Assembly: GCA_014904845.1 (NCBI GenBank)
Contig: MU119270.1
Span: forward strand, 124,001-188,000
Length of the DNA: 64,000 nt
DNA from: Acephala macrosclerotiorum
Taxonomy: Eukaryota; Ascomycota; Leotiomycetes; Helotiales; Mollisiaceae
Direction of reading: 5' to 3'
The notes under the pieces are model-generated. The model did no database searches, was not told the origin of the DNA, and saw only the letters and a list, made by a program, of their open reading frames with translations. Positions 46,600 through 57,282 of this stretch are shown one piece after another (the first letter of the stretch is position 1; every line of letters starts with the position of its first letter). A program made the position numbers and the translations under genes.

Positions 46600-48288
46600 C
46601 TACAACCTTGGCTTCTCATCTTCAACATCGAGAGAAGACAGGCCCGTTTTATGCCGTCCCAAATCTTTCCTTACAAACTTCCCCGTTGGGGTTTTTGGTA
46701 GGCTCGTCACAGCCCAAACCCCTCCTCTCAACTTCTTATACCCGCTCACCAGTCCATCGATGTTAGTCTGGACATCCTTGAGTGCCTTCAACACCGCCGC
46801 TTTCGTCTCCAAACTTGGAACCAACATTACATATGCTGTTGGCAACTCCGTCAACTGATTCTCATCCCAGGTCGCACCTACACCAGCCTCCACCACGTGC
46901 GGATGCGAATTAAGATGTGCTTCCAGCTCTGCAGGAGCCACCTGAAAACCTTTATACTTGATCAACTCCTTTGTCCTACCAACCACACTCAGAATCCCGG
47001 ACTTTGAGATGGTGCAAACATCGCCCGTATTGTACCATCCTTCACTGGGAAAGGCTTTCTTGTTAACCTCTTCGTCCGTGTACCCAGAGCAGACATTCGG
47101 ACCCTTTAACCACAATTCTCCTGGTCCTCCTTCCGGGGCATCTTCCATTGTATTCTCAACTTTCAGCATCGCGGAAATGTTGGGCAGAAGATGCCCAACG
47201 GTACCCAGCTCAAGTTTCTCTCCAAGCTTCCGGTACGCGACATAGGGACTTGCTTCCGTCATGCCGTATACCTGGACGATTTGCCATGGTGCCCGCTTGG
47301 TAAGACGGTCGTACAGTTCCTGCCTCATTGGAAGACCACAATTTATTATTTCCGCAGCGGAGAAGTCAAAACGTGTGGTGAAGTCTGTATTTGCGTACGC
47401 AAGCGCCATGGATGGAACTCCTTGGAAGGAAGTTGGACGAACGGATGAGACGAGAGGCCCGAAGGCTTCGAGGTTAAAGGATGGCATCGCGTGGTGCATC
47501 ATGCCGGTCCAGGGGCCCATGAAAAGTGGCATCGTCGTCATGGCGATGTGGACGAAAGGGGTGAAAGCGACGGTTCGAGAGTTGGAGTGGAATTGCTGGG
47601 GATCATGAGCGTAGAGCTGGTAGCAGTTTGCCACAAAGTTGTAATGCGTGAGTCGGACTCCTTTTGGCTGCCCTGTGGTGCCGGATGAGAGATGGATGGA
47701 GGCCAGATGATCCATTGTATTGTTGTAGTGCGGGATTGGAAGCTTCTCGTCATCCAGAAAGTCGTCAGGGACATGCTTGATTCCTCGAACTTTTTGAACC
47801 ACAGTCATAAGCTTTGGTTCTGGCCAATCCACTGCTTTTTCGGCCAAGACATCTCTGGCAAGTCTGATGCCTTGGATGATCCTTTGAAGAGCTTCACCAT
47901 ATGCAATGATGTACTTTGGCTGTGAGACAACAAGCGCATGGGAAATCTCAGATGGTTTTAGAGCGTGATTGATTGGGCAGCACACACCTCCCGTCCACAG
48001 AATAGCATGGAAACATTCTATGTATTCGACACAATTTGGCAACACGAGAGACCATCTATCGCCTTGAGATGTGCTCAGTGACTTGTGTAAGCCATTGGCA
48101 ATTCTTCCCGCACGACTCCTGAGCTCGCCGATAGTAAGGCTACGGTTCGTGAGATTGTCTTTCGCTATGAGGTGCGATTCGGGTATGGGGATATTGCCGG
48201 CGCTCTGATGAAGGAGTTCAGTAAGGTTCAAGTCCTGGGGTATTTCAATGTCTTTCTCCTTATAGATCCGCATTCTTGTTTTCCTCAT
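46600..48288 (-). CDS. Acyl/aryl-CoA ligase of the AMP-binding superfamily (4CL-like)
   Basis: A single-exon protein of about 562 residues. The AMP-binding motif is HLSSGTTGQPKGVRLTHYN; VQVYGMTEASPYV and GWYNTGDVC are the A5 and A7 motifs; GRTKELIKYKGFQVAPAELE is the hinge and start of the C-terminal lid; LPKTPTGKFVRKDL carries the catalytic lysine. This arrangement is that of 4-coumarate/medium-chain acyl-CoA ligases. The C-terminal PRL is a weak match to PTS1. It activates a free acid to its CoA thioester. I start at ATG 48288; 48273 is equally possible, and the longer open frame has no ATG. It is divergent from the second hydratase. Confidence 0.9.
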   Translation of the reverse strand: MRKTRMRIYKEKDIEIPQDLNLTELLHQSAGNIPIPESHLIAKDNLTNRSLTIGELRSRAGRIANGLHKSLSTSQGDRWSLVLPNCVEYIECFHAILWTGGVCCPINHALKPSEISHALVVSQPKYIIAYGEALQRIIQGIRLARDVLAEKAVDWPEPKLMTVVQKVRGIKHVPDDFLDDEKLPIPHYNNTMDHLASIHLSSGTTGQPKGVRLTHYNFVANCYQLYAHDPQQFHSNSRTVAFTPFVHIAMTTMPLFMGPWTGMMHHAMPSFNLEAFGPLVSSVRPTSFQGVPSMALAYANTDFTTRFDFSAAEIINCGLPMRQELYDRLTKRAPWQIVQVYGMTEASPYVAYRKLGEKLELGTVGHLLPNISAMLKVENTMEDAPEGGPGELWLKGPNVCSGYTDEEVNKKAFPSEGWYNTGDVCTISKSGILSVVGRTKELIKYKGFQVAPAELEAHLNSHPHVVEAGVGATWDENQLTELPTAYVMLVPSLETKAAVLKALKDVQTNIDGLVSGYKKLRGGVWAVTSLPKTPTGKFVRKDLGRHKTGLSSLDVEDEKPRL

Positions 48289-48804
48289 CAGAGCTGATGA
48301 GGCATACAAAAACTTGAGATTCAAACTGATGGTGTGCTGGATCCTCAAACGAATCCTGAGTTTGAGTTTCGATCTGTACGGGCCTGATGCGCAGTCTGAT
48401 TTCCAAAATGTCCTTGCTCAGCATGTACAAACGGCCTTGATTTCCAAATGGAGTAGTATTTTACATGCACACCCTTTCCTTACTACAGTAGTGCTTATGC
48501 AGGGTGCGGGGCAATCATTACTGTCCACCCGACTTCATGCATGGAATCGCACGCCAGAAAGGCCCGAGAGGGACCCTGACCCTCTAAGAAAGCTTGTCGG
48601 ACAAAATATGCAAATGCAGCTACAGGCGTCGGCATACCTTCCTTAGCCAAGTGATTGTTCTACATTTTTCCTTGAACACTTTTCTTTGACCTTCACCTTT
48701 TCTCTTCATTCAGCCTTCCCACCTGCAGAGTGAGACCTTATTTTCTTCCCTCGCCTCCTATTGTTCCACATCTAACTTATTCCAAGTTTATTCCCCCACA
48801 CAAT
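48289..48804. promoter_or_regulatory. Divergent promoter between CoA ligase and enoyl-CoA hydratase
   Basis: These 516 bases separate two divergent starts of the same pathway, an arrangement that favours co-regulation. I found no CCTCGG box and no clear TATA. A pyrimidine-rich stretch near 48655-48790 marks the plus-strand leader. Confidence 0.5.
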
Positions 48805-49791
48805 ATGCCCCCAACTCGCAGCCCTCCCCCACCAACCTCCTTCCTCCAAATCTCCTATCCCGCCGAGCGCGTGGTCCTGGCCACCATGTCGCGCGAAAAG
48901 GACCTAAATTGCATGAACACATCCGCGCATTGGGAAATGGACGCCTTCTGGAAATGGCTGGACAACGAACCCAGCCTCTCAGTTGCAATCATCACCGGCG
49001 CGGGCAAGAAGGCGTTTTCTGCCGGAGCCGACTTGAAGGAATGGAATGATTCGATGAAAGACGACGCAGACCCGAGACAGCGATTGGGAAATGCGCCGGC
49101 CTTTAAGCCATTGAGTAGAAGGCTCGGGAAGAAACCTGTCATTGCTGCTGTGAATGGGTTGGCGATGGGTGCTGGGACTGAGTTTGCTGTGAATTGGTAC
49201 GTATCATGTTCTTGGTTCTTTTCTTTTCCTGGGCGGGCGGTGCTTCACAATGTACATATTCCATTATTTACTTCGGCTGACCAGATGTGGTTTTTTTCAA
49301 GTGATCTTGTTATCGCGGCAGATACGGCTTACTTCGCTCTCCCAGAAGTGAAACGAGGGGTGTCACCAATTGGAGGTGCTCTACCACGAATCATTCGCAC
49401 GCTGGGACTTCAAAGAGCATCGGAATTCGCGCTGACAGGAAGAAATGTCACGGCCAAAGAAGCGTTTGAATGGGGACTTGTGAACAAAGTGGTACCTCAA
49501 GATCAAGTAGTTTTGGAAGCCGTACGTTTTGCTGAAATGATTGCTGCAAGCAGCCCTGATGCCATTATTTGCACTCGAGCAGGGTTGAGGGAAGGATGGG
49601 AAACTGCTGCAGTGGAGAGAGCGGTGGAAATTACGCTCGAAAGAGAATTCATGGAACTGCAAAGAGGAGAGAATATCTTAGAAGGTGAGTTGTATTAACT
49701 CCTTGAAGCCCAACTTCTACTTAAAAGTTTGGCAGGTTTGAAAGCATTCACGGAGAAGAGGAAACCGCAATGGAAGGCGTCGAAACTTTGA
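48805..49791 (+). CDS. Enoyl-CoA hydratase/isomerase with peroxisomal targeting signal
   Basis: A 276-residue protein from exons 48805-49196, 49302-49684 and 49736-49791. The first join restores TEFAVNCDLVIAADTAYF. The oxyanion hole is in AFSAGADLKEW and AMGAGTEFA; catalytic-type glutamates are in GAGTEFA and FALPEVKRG. The C-terminus KASKL is a perfect PTS1. The N-terminal 15 residues are Pro-rich without other features. It lies between the divergent ligase and the convergent MFS transporter and is a paralogue of the enzyme at 44803. Confidence 0.92.
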
Positions 49792-49972
49792 AGCTCTAGC
49801 ATGTGATACCAGTAGAGAATATTACCTTTACACTCTCCAAACTTGAATCTACCTCTCCCGTGGAACTGGACAATAGATACAGAATCCTAACTTCACTCCT
49901 GCCATCAACGCCCGATGTGTATTACCATTAAGCCACCTCCTCAACTTATCGGTCTTCTCCTCATTGTCCAAT

Positions 49973-52345
49973 TCAATCGTGTTGCTCTCCATCTTCTCCC
50001 GCACGTCTCACAGAACCGATGGGTTTGGTCTCTACGCCTCGTATTTTCCTCGCAACAAAATCCGTCATCAAGTGGTCGACAGAAGTAATGAACAGCGCTG
50101 CGATAATGGACAGGCCACCGAACGCGATGCTAGTCAAATACACCGTCTTGAACGCTTGGGAATAGGCGACTTTCACAGCGTCTCCCACCGCTGCAATGAC
50201 TGTAGGAGTGATGCCTGGCACTGCTTCCATGGCCGTCGCTGTTCCTGCTGCGATCGCGGCAAAGAGAGCGGGAAGATCTGCACTGGGTAATCCCGCGCTC
50301 AATGCCGCCGGTGCGACATTCGCGGGTAATGTAGTCGTCAATCGATTCGTGAGAATGCTGACATATATAGAGGCTGCCGATGTCTTTTCTTAGCAATTGC
50401 TGATATGAAGAGAATAGAATCTGTTTCAAAACTCACCTGCGATGGATCCAGATGCTTGTCTGAAGGAACCTAAAAGTCCACTAGCTAGACCTATATCGCC
50501 AGGGTTGCAAACAAGGCCTGCAATGATGAGGGTGATGAGTTCTAGAGCCCCAACGCAGAGCCCAGCCAAGATGGTAAGCTGATTGAATGAGGCATGTCAG
50601 CCAACCACTCACACTACAATACATAACCTGAGTTTGAACAACTTACAGCTATTGCTAAACCACGATTGCTGGCGTTCACTGCAGCCATACCACCAAGAAA
50701 TGCCGTAAATCCTACACAACAGCCGACGAGTTGCCATTTTACATGTCCGACTCTCTTGAAAACTAGACCACTGATTATCTGGCCGACTACAACAGCAGCT
50801 CCAGTAGTGCACTAATTCAACGATAGTGTATTAGTTATGACGAAACAACGAAGCTTTGATTTCTTGAGCCTTTCGTGGAGAAGTAAAATAAAGCTTCGGG
50901 AATGAGGGCTTTACTTACAGAAAGCCAACCGATCTGGATATTATCCGTTGTATAAAGAGCACCAATTTGGAGGGGCCACAAGATATTCATCGAGAAGTAG
51001 ATCATGGTTCCAACGGACGCTGTGACGACAACAGCGCTATAATTGGTAATCTTAAATAGTGACATCGGGACAAGAGCCTGCTCAAGAGGCATGTATATCT
51101 CTGGTTGAACGTGAGCAAAGCGTCGAAATTCCGTTGACAACTTCATCTGGTCTTAGGTATTACTCACCATAAATGGCGAAAGCGATCAAAGCGACAAAGC
51201 CCACCACTAGGGTTGCAATCACATGAGCAGAATGCCACGGATATGCAGACCCTCCCCAGGCTGTAACATTCACGTCTTTATTAGTACTCCAGCGCCCATC
51301 ATTGATTTTATAGAGCAGCACTCACAAAGTCCGAGAAGAACCAGAACTAAGCCTCCGGAATACAGAACAAATCCACCGTAGTCGAACTTTTTGATCTCCG
51401 AACGCCACGAAGCATTATGTGTGAGTTGGCTGAATTTTGGAGGGAAATAAAACAAAATAAAAAGGACAACCGACAACCCGCAAGATATGGCATTTAAATA
51501 GTAATTCCATCTTTGAGACACAATAAATCAGTCTTGATGCGATTCCAATTTGCGAAAGTCTGGGCTCCTACCTCCAGCTCAGTCTTGTATTGGACACTAA
51601 CAGTCGAGCTATTCATTTTGTCAGAAGGAACTGTGGCAAAGAAGATGCAGTGACTTGCCGAAGGCGGGTCCCATTGATGACAATGGTATGATACTCATGA
51701 ATAAATAGGCGTCGACTTTGGCTCGATCCTTGTTGGCTACCAATTCCGAAACTACAAATGTGAAGGTCAATTGTACGGCACCAGCGAGGCCAACCAGAAC
51801 TGTGCCACCGATCACAGTAGGAATATTCTTGGCCGTTGCGCAGATGAGAGCTCCGATGAATCCGAGAGTTTGGCCACCAATTAAGAAGTATCGACGCCCA
51901 AAAATATCACCGAGTCTGCCTACCAAGGTCAAGCCCACTCCGGCAGTGAGCGTGAAAGCTGTGGAAACAAGAAGATAGTTCGGATCGGGTCCTAGAGAGA
52001 GATGGCAAGATTAGAATTGTCTCGGTTTTTGCGAGAACGGGTGTAGCAGACCAATATCGGCGTCAATGACGGAGAGTGTATTTGCCTAGAGCCCAGAACA
52101 TCAGTGTCCTATTCCGAGATGAGGAGAGCCGAGGGAGATTAGCAACGAACTGGAAGAACAAATCCAAGATATAGACTGTTTGCCATGAGAATGACACCAA
52201 TAATGCTGCCGACAAATTTGGAAGAGCGATAATATCCAGGTGGGAGGTCCTTGAGGTGACCACCTATCGCAGAGGCTTCAGCAACATCGTGAACCTTCTC
52301 AATCGTCGGCGTGGAAGCCTTTTCCGACTCTCCAATTTCCTCCAT
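49973..52345 (-). CDS. TRI12-type MFS transporter, ten exons
   Basis: A 588-residue protein. Minus-strand exons: 52151-52345, 52052-52085, 51659-51991, 51572-51608, 51326-51510, 51168-51260, 50919-51100, 50647-50811, 50437-50578 and 49973-50373; all phases agree. TRI12/siderophore-type landmarks are LGFVLPANTLSVIDADIGPD, TLVGRLGDIFGRRYFLIGG, VVSELVANKDRAKVD and RWNYYLNAISCG, within 14 hydrophobic helices. One intron (51609-51658) uses a GC donor. Relatives export toxins or take up iron chelates; here the neighbours suggest transport of the acid handled by the cluster. It converges on the SKL-tagged hydratase with 181 bp between. Confidence 0.9.
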
Positions 52346-53198
52346 GGCCACTACAGATGGGGAAGAAGTTCAGAAAAGATAGATTGTGGAAAATGTAGGA
52401 AATCGATCAATAGGATTGTAGTATTTCGGCGAGTTGATGTTGGGAGACAAAACAGACGGTGATCATGAAGTCTGTGCAGAAAGTTGCTTATCAGCTAAGA
52501 GCTGGATCCCGTCCGAGTATGAGGACATGGTTCCGGTACGAGTCCCTGCCGCTTGCGACTTTGCCTATGCATCCTGCAGAACTAATAATGCAAGTCGTTT
52601 ATTTTCAATTTCCAAGCCGAGCGCCCCCGGCATAGGGAAAACTTTATCAACCCCGCTCAAACAGAGGCGGAGGTGCGTCGACTTTTGCAGGGATCGAGCC
52701 GGAACGCATGCACAAGCTCTCAGGGAAGGAGCCGGAACACTACAGACGCCAGTAAGGGGCTTATCGACAAAACATACCGCAGTTGGAAGGGTTCGGGCCA
52801 AAGTCCCTGGAATACGGCGTCTGCTCGCTACAAGGTTACTGCAACGTTGTGCACCCGTTGAAGCGCCCTGTAATTGCAGGATCTGGACCTGTCCATCAGA
52901 AGCCAGTGTCGCTCACCAGTGAAGTTCTTACTCGCAGTCAGAAAGTAATCGGACGATTCTATTTGGTGAAAGGGCGAACCAGAACACCCAGAGGGCTGGA
53001 TTTCCTGTCGGTCTTTGAACCAAATTGGAGACGCCATCGTATGAATGATATTGCGAGAGAACTTTTAGAATTTCCACGGCTCCGGCCACCCTGCCACCTT
53101 TCGCCCCATATGATGCAAACGCCAAGATGCCAAACTCCTTCATCTAGATATCCGTTACACATGTAGGGTCGGCCAGACGAAAGCCTATAGATTTCATC
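52346..53198. other. Intergenic, nothing recognised
   Basis: Promoter of the MFS gene on one side and 3' flank of the Pth11-like gene on the other. Open frames of 60-160 codons overlap each other on both strands without family resemblance. Confidence 0.4.
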
Positions 53199-54681
53199 TC
53201 AGACATTATTGTCAAAGATAAAATTAGGCTCCAAGTCTCTGTCCCCATTTCTATGGTCGATGCGCACGCTCGTTGTGACCTTGATTCCGTCATTGCCGTC
53301 ATCTTGAAGAATTTCTACCTCGCTTTCATTGTCGGCAGATCCAACCATTGTAGAGTGACTTTTGCTGTGTGAAAAAGTGTCGATTTTGGCCCTTCTATCG
53401 CGAGATTCGAGGCGATAGGAGCCTCCATGCGGTGGAGCCGTGAATTTACTTTGCTGGCTAGAGAGATCAAGCAGGAGGCTGATCCGGGGAAAGAGGCGGA
53501 GGATGGCACGGAAGGTAGGAATGCAAGCGCAAATAACGAGGCTGCACACTTCGATTGTCGACCAATTTAGTCCGGGAGGCAAAACAACTAGCAGGAGGGT
53601 AAGCTGTGGCATTCACAGTAACTCAAGGACCAGGAGCAGAAGATGAGAATGGTTTCTCACATGTGATATCGGTACTTGTATTCTGTAAGAACGTCACACG
53701 GACAATACTAATAATGCAAACGCTGGATAGGGAAGACGTTATTAATGTAAGCAGCAGCAAGAATCATGAATAACTTACAATAAACCAAGGGAGAACATAA
53801 AAATAACACCAATCTTTTTGCCGAGACCAATCTTCAGTCTCCCCAACTGCGGGATAGGCAGGCAGAAGAGCGCGATATCTGTTGCAAGCTTGATACCAAA
53901 GGAGACATAAAAGAAGGGAAGGAGGTTCAGGCATTTCCCTGGCAATTCCACATTCCAAGCTTTTTGTAAAGGTGCACATTGAGAGAGGACCACAGCACTC
54001 TCTTCGATCAGCTCGGCGACTAAGATTGCTGCGAGGATATAGCTGCTGGTTCGAAGGCGGCCCGTCGGGAATATTGTCAAGTAAAAGAATAAGAAGGTTA
54101 ATTTGGACGCCACGAAGGAAAATATGTAGGCCAGTTCTGCTGCGAAGTTGTACTGTTTTGAGTTAGCCATCGGAGATTCAAAGGCCGGATATGAACGCTG
54201 AAAGTTCATGAATGTAGTTCAACACATGTTCAACGTGCCTTACCTTCAGGAAGGTGCCTAAATCCTCAAGTGAGACTGTAGAAATATGCCGTCCGAGGCC
54301 GTATCGGGTTTCTAGAAAGATTAGTAACCACACTGCGAAGTATAGGAATACTGAGGTGGCTAAAATGTACTTACCAATAATACTACAAACACACAACACC
54401 ATCGCAAAGAGCTACGTAAAGAATCAGGACTCGTGTTATTTCTGGCAGTAATCGGTGTCGCCTTACATAGCCCACTCCTATACAGACTATTGAATAATTA
54501 GCTTCAGGTATTTGCCAAGCGCCAGGTGTGGCAACTTACGGTCATCCCAACCATGGGCTTTAGTGACGAAGAATCGAGAGTAGAACCTTATTCCGATGCA
54601 GCATGTCGTGAGGGAAATCATGATCGCGTTGCAGATAACCACGCTGCGCCCAATGTTCTCCGTATCTGTGGAACTAGCCAT
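53199..54681 (-). CDS. Pth11-like integral membrane protein (fungal rhodopsin-type domain)
   Basis: A 363-residue protein from exons 54540-54681, 54467-54486, 54375-54411, 54244-54311, 53779-54152, 53661-53722 and 53199-53587, all in phase; two of them are only 20 and 37 nt. Seven hydrophobic helices are seen, with the usual blocks GWDDLCIGVGYLFAMVL, TRYGLGRHI, LTFLFFYLTIFP, WNVELPGKCLNL, LFCLPIPQLGRLKIGLGKK, VCIISIVRVTF and NWSTIEVCSLVICACIPT. A hydrophilic tail of about 90 residues follows. These proteins are candidate non-canonical GPCRs. No CFEM domain is present. Intron 54153-54243 could end earlier, at a CAG that adds 16 residues. Confidence 0.88.
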
Positions 54682-55431
54682 GATCACGTTTGAACCAGTT
54701 CGCACCACACGAGACTGAAGATCGCTTTAGCAGCAGAAAATGGAACTCAAACATATAAAGAGCACGACCGGAAAATTCCCACTCTCTCAGCGGGGAAAAC
54801 CCCGTTTTCTTGCGATGCCCATATAAGCATCATTTTTTTGACTTTCGTGGCTGTTTATTCCAGCGCCTTTGCGGAAATTGTCTTGCACTAAGTGTCGCAT
54901 AACGTACCAAGAGGAAGTAACTACGACGCGGTGGGAGGAGAAAGAAGACAGGCTTTGAAACAAGCACTGCTTATTTAGCTTTCTGCATGCATGAAAACTT
55001 CCACCGCACTTTGACACATGTCAACTAAGAGAGGCAATTTCCCAGGGGTCTGACTCATGGAAGCGGCTAGTCTTCCATCCGAACATGTATGCCTGGCGAG
55101 TTAGGTTCAGTTCTGAATCGGCCGCTGACGAAAAAAAGGCGAATTCAGCGCTGCTTCATTTGAAGATATTCAATTGGCGAAGAACGGAAAGTACCAGGCT
55201 GGATTACGCATGGAAGGGGTTTCCGATAGCTAAGCTCGTCCTGACGAATACTCAATAAACTGTTTGTCTTTTTCTTGTATTTAGTATCGGTAAAGTTGTG
55301 CCTTTGTAGAACTCGTCAATGTAGAAGGCAAGAGTAGGCAGGGCGCTGTAAGTACTGGTCCTTAGAGGCCTCCCGGCGCTCAAATATTGCACATAGGTCC
55401 TATGAGCATCACTGAAAGGGTTGTTCCCCTT
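54682..55431. other. Intergenic, nothing recognised
   Basis: Promoter of the Pth11-like gene, then featureless sequence up to an inverted-repeat element. Confidence 0.4.
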
Positions 55432-55704
55432 ACGAGCCAGGGATCAAAAGTCTGTGTTTTTCAGGCTATTCTTAGGCCATTTTAAGTAATGAAAACTAAA
55501 GTCGACCGTATTACTTTAATGCTTTTAAAACAACTACAATTAAAAAATATGTAAAAATATTATTTTATATTTAAAAAATTAAAGTAAGTTTTCTTATTTT
55601 GGTTACTTAAATTTGAATTTTGGTTCAAAATTCGAGATTCAGTTTCAGCGCTCTTTTGTTAGCAAGAAGCCCTGAAAAACACAGACGTTTGATCCCAGGC
55701 TCGT
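55432..55704. mobile_element. Inverted-repeat (MITE-like) element, AT-rich inside
   Basis: The left arm ACGAGCCAGGGATCAAAAGT and its continuation CTGTGTTTTTCAGG match the reverse complement of the right arm (ACGAGCCTGGGATCAAACGT, then the same continuation) with two differences over about 35 bases. The interior, especially 55490-55620, is strongly A/T-rich and has no coding frame. Total length is 273 bp. No certain target-site duplication. The arm core TCAAAAGTCTG...CAGG is shared with the element at 34460. Confidence 0.7.
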
Positions 55705-56120
55705 TAGGCTACATGCTAGACCTATGTCCATCCCGAGACTTTGCGCTCACCCTTACTAGTTGCAAGACTGACGGTCGCGTGTTCACGATACGAGGTTCGT
55801 ACCGGGAACAGGCGTTGAGTCTTCGCCCTCCAACACCATATTCTCCAATCCTGATTCGGCATGAGACCGACGGGAAAACAGAAACAGAAATGCTGCCGAA
55901 AGCTTCGCCGCTATGCGGGGCTCCATGTCATCCCATCGCAGCGGACAGCACGGGGAAGGTTCCAGAAAGCGTCGCGTCGCCTTTCAGTATTATTCTTTAC
56001 AAGTTTTTGTCACGTGTATAATTAGAGTGTCCCTGCGCTGGGGCCCTTTAATCCTTCGAGCTTTCCATTTTTCTAATTGGCGGCCGCCCTACCAAAGGGA
56101 ACTTATATACGGGCAAAACT
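55705..56120. other. GC-normal fragment between two degraded repeats
   Basis: An open frame runs through it (55620-56021), but it starts inside the repeat element and resembles nothing. It may be a piece of older repeat or unique spacer. Confidence 0.3.
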
Positions 56121-56790
56121 CTTTATAACAATATATTCGAAATTATAAAAACTTAATAATTTAATTAAAAATTATATAAAAATAAATAAAAATATAATTA
56201 TAATTAATTATAATAATACGTTTAAAAAATAAAAAATTTAATAAATTAATTAAAATTCGTTATAAAAAAATTATATAATTAAAATATTTTTTAAATAAAT
56301 TTAATTAAAAAATTAAAAAAAAAACTAATAAAAATAAATTATTATTAAATTATAATTAAAAAAATTTAATCGTTTATATAATATATTTATTTATAAAATT
56401 TTATTCGTAATAATTATAAATTATATTTATTACGTTTATTTTTTAATTCATTTTTTTAATAAAACTTTTTATAATATATTTATATTAAAAAATAAAAATA
56501 AAATATATATTTATATATTATAAATTTGAAATATACGTTTAAATTATAAAAAAAATATTAAATATTTTTTTTATATTTAAATTAAATAACGTTTTAAATA
56601 CAATACAAATATAAAAAAAAGAATATAATAATTTAAAAATAAATAATTATAATTAAATTCGAACTTTATAATTTTTGTTAAAACTATTGTTTTAATATTC
56701 GTTACGAATTCAAACTTTATAAAAAAAAAAGAATATTAATTACTAAAACGAATAATAAGAACTTAATAATAAAAACAGATTTTAATAAAA
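56121..56790. repeat. Extreme A/T block, RIP-type degraded repeat
   Basis: About 670 bases are nearly pure A and T. Most G residues directly follow a C, as in ACGTTT and TTCGTAA, so surviving C and G are concentrated in CpG. This is what exhaustive CpA-directed C-to-T change on both strands would leave. No coding content remains. Base composition returns to normal abruptly near 56795. The original element cannot be identified. Confidence 0.85.
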
Positions 56791-57282
56791 CAGAAAAACG
56801 CTCCAATGGTGCAAAAGGAAGCAGGCCCGCCTGAGCTCTCAATCATCCATTATATTAATAACAAATTAATTAGTTTACTAGTTAAATAGTAGCTCTCTAC
56901 TATCTTCTCGCCGGCTTGATTCTTGAACCGTTTGCCAATTGATATAGATGGGACTATGATTTGAAGGTACGTTTATAACCCTCGCTTTCTCGCAGGACTA
57001 CATCCTTTTGCAATTCGATCCTTCGAATTAGTAAACAAGTAAAGACTTTATGAATAACCACAGTTCCTTTGGAGAGTGAATTTTGAACTGGAAATAATTT
57101 TTATGAGATAAATAACTGAGTAGAAGCTGAATATCGAAGGAGATATAAAAGAGAACTAAAATAGTTGCAAAGTGGTAAATTAGAGGAAGAACTTGTAGCC
57201 GAAGAGGACAGTATGGCGCATGTTAATAGTGTCAGGGAGACGCCTTATTACTTTAAATAACGCGTTTAAAAGAGAAGCTACT
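56791..57282. other. Spacer between degraded repeat and NLR gene
   Basis: Moderately AT-rich, no gene seen. It contains the 3' flank of the minus-strand NLR gene. Confidence 0.4.

Noticed and set aside
46900..47600. Plus-strand frames opposite the CoA ligase
   Set aside because: Shadows; the minus strand has the full set of AMP-binding motifs in one uninterrupted frame.
55620..56021. A 133-codon plus-strand frame between two repeats
   Set aside because: It begins inside the inverted-repeat element and shows no family resemblance or splice context.
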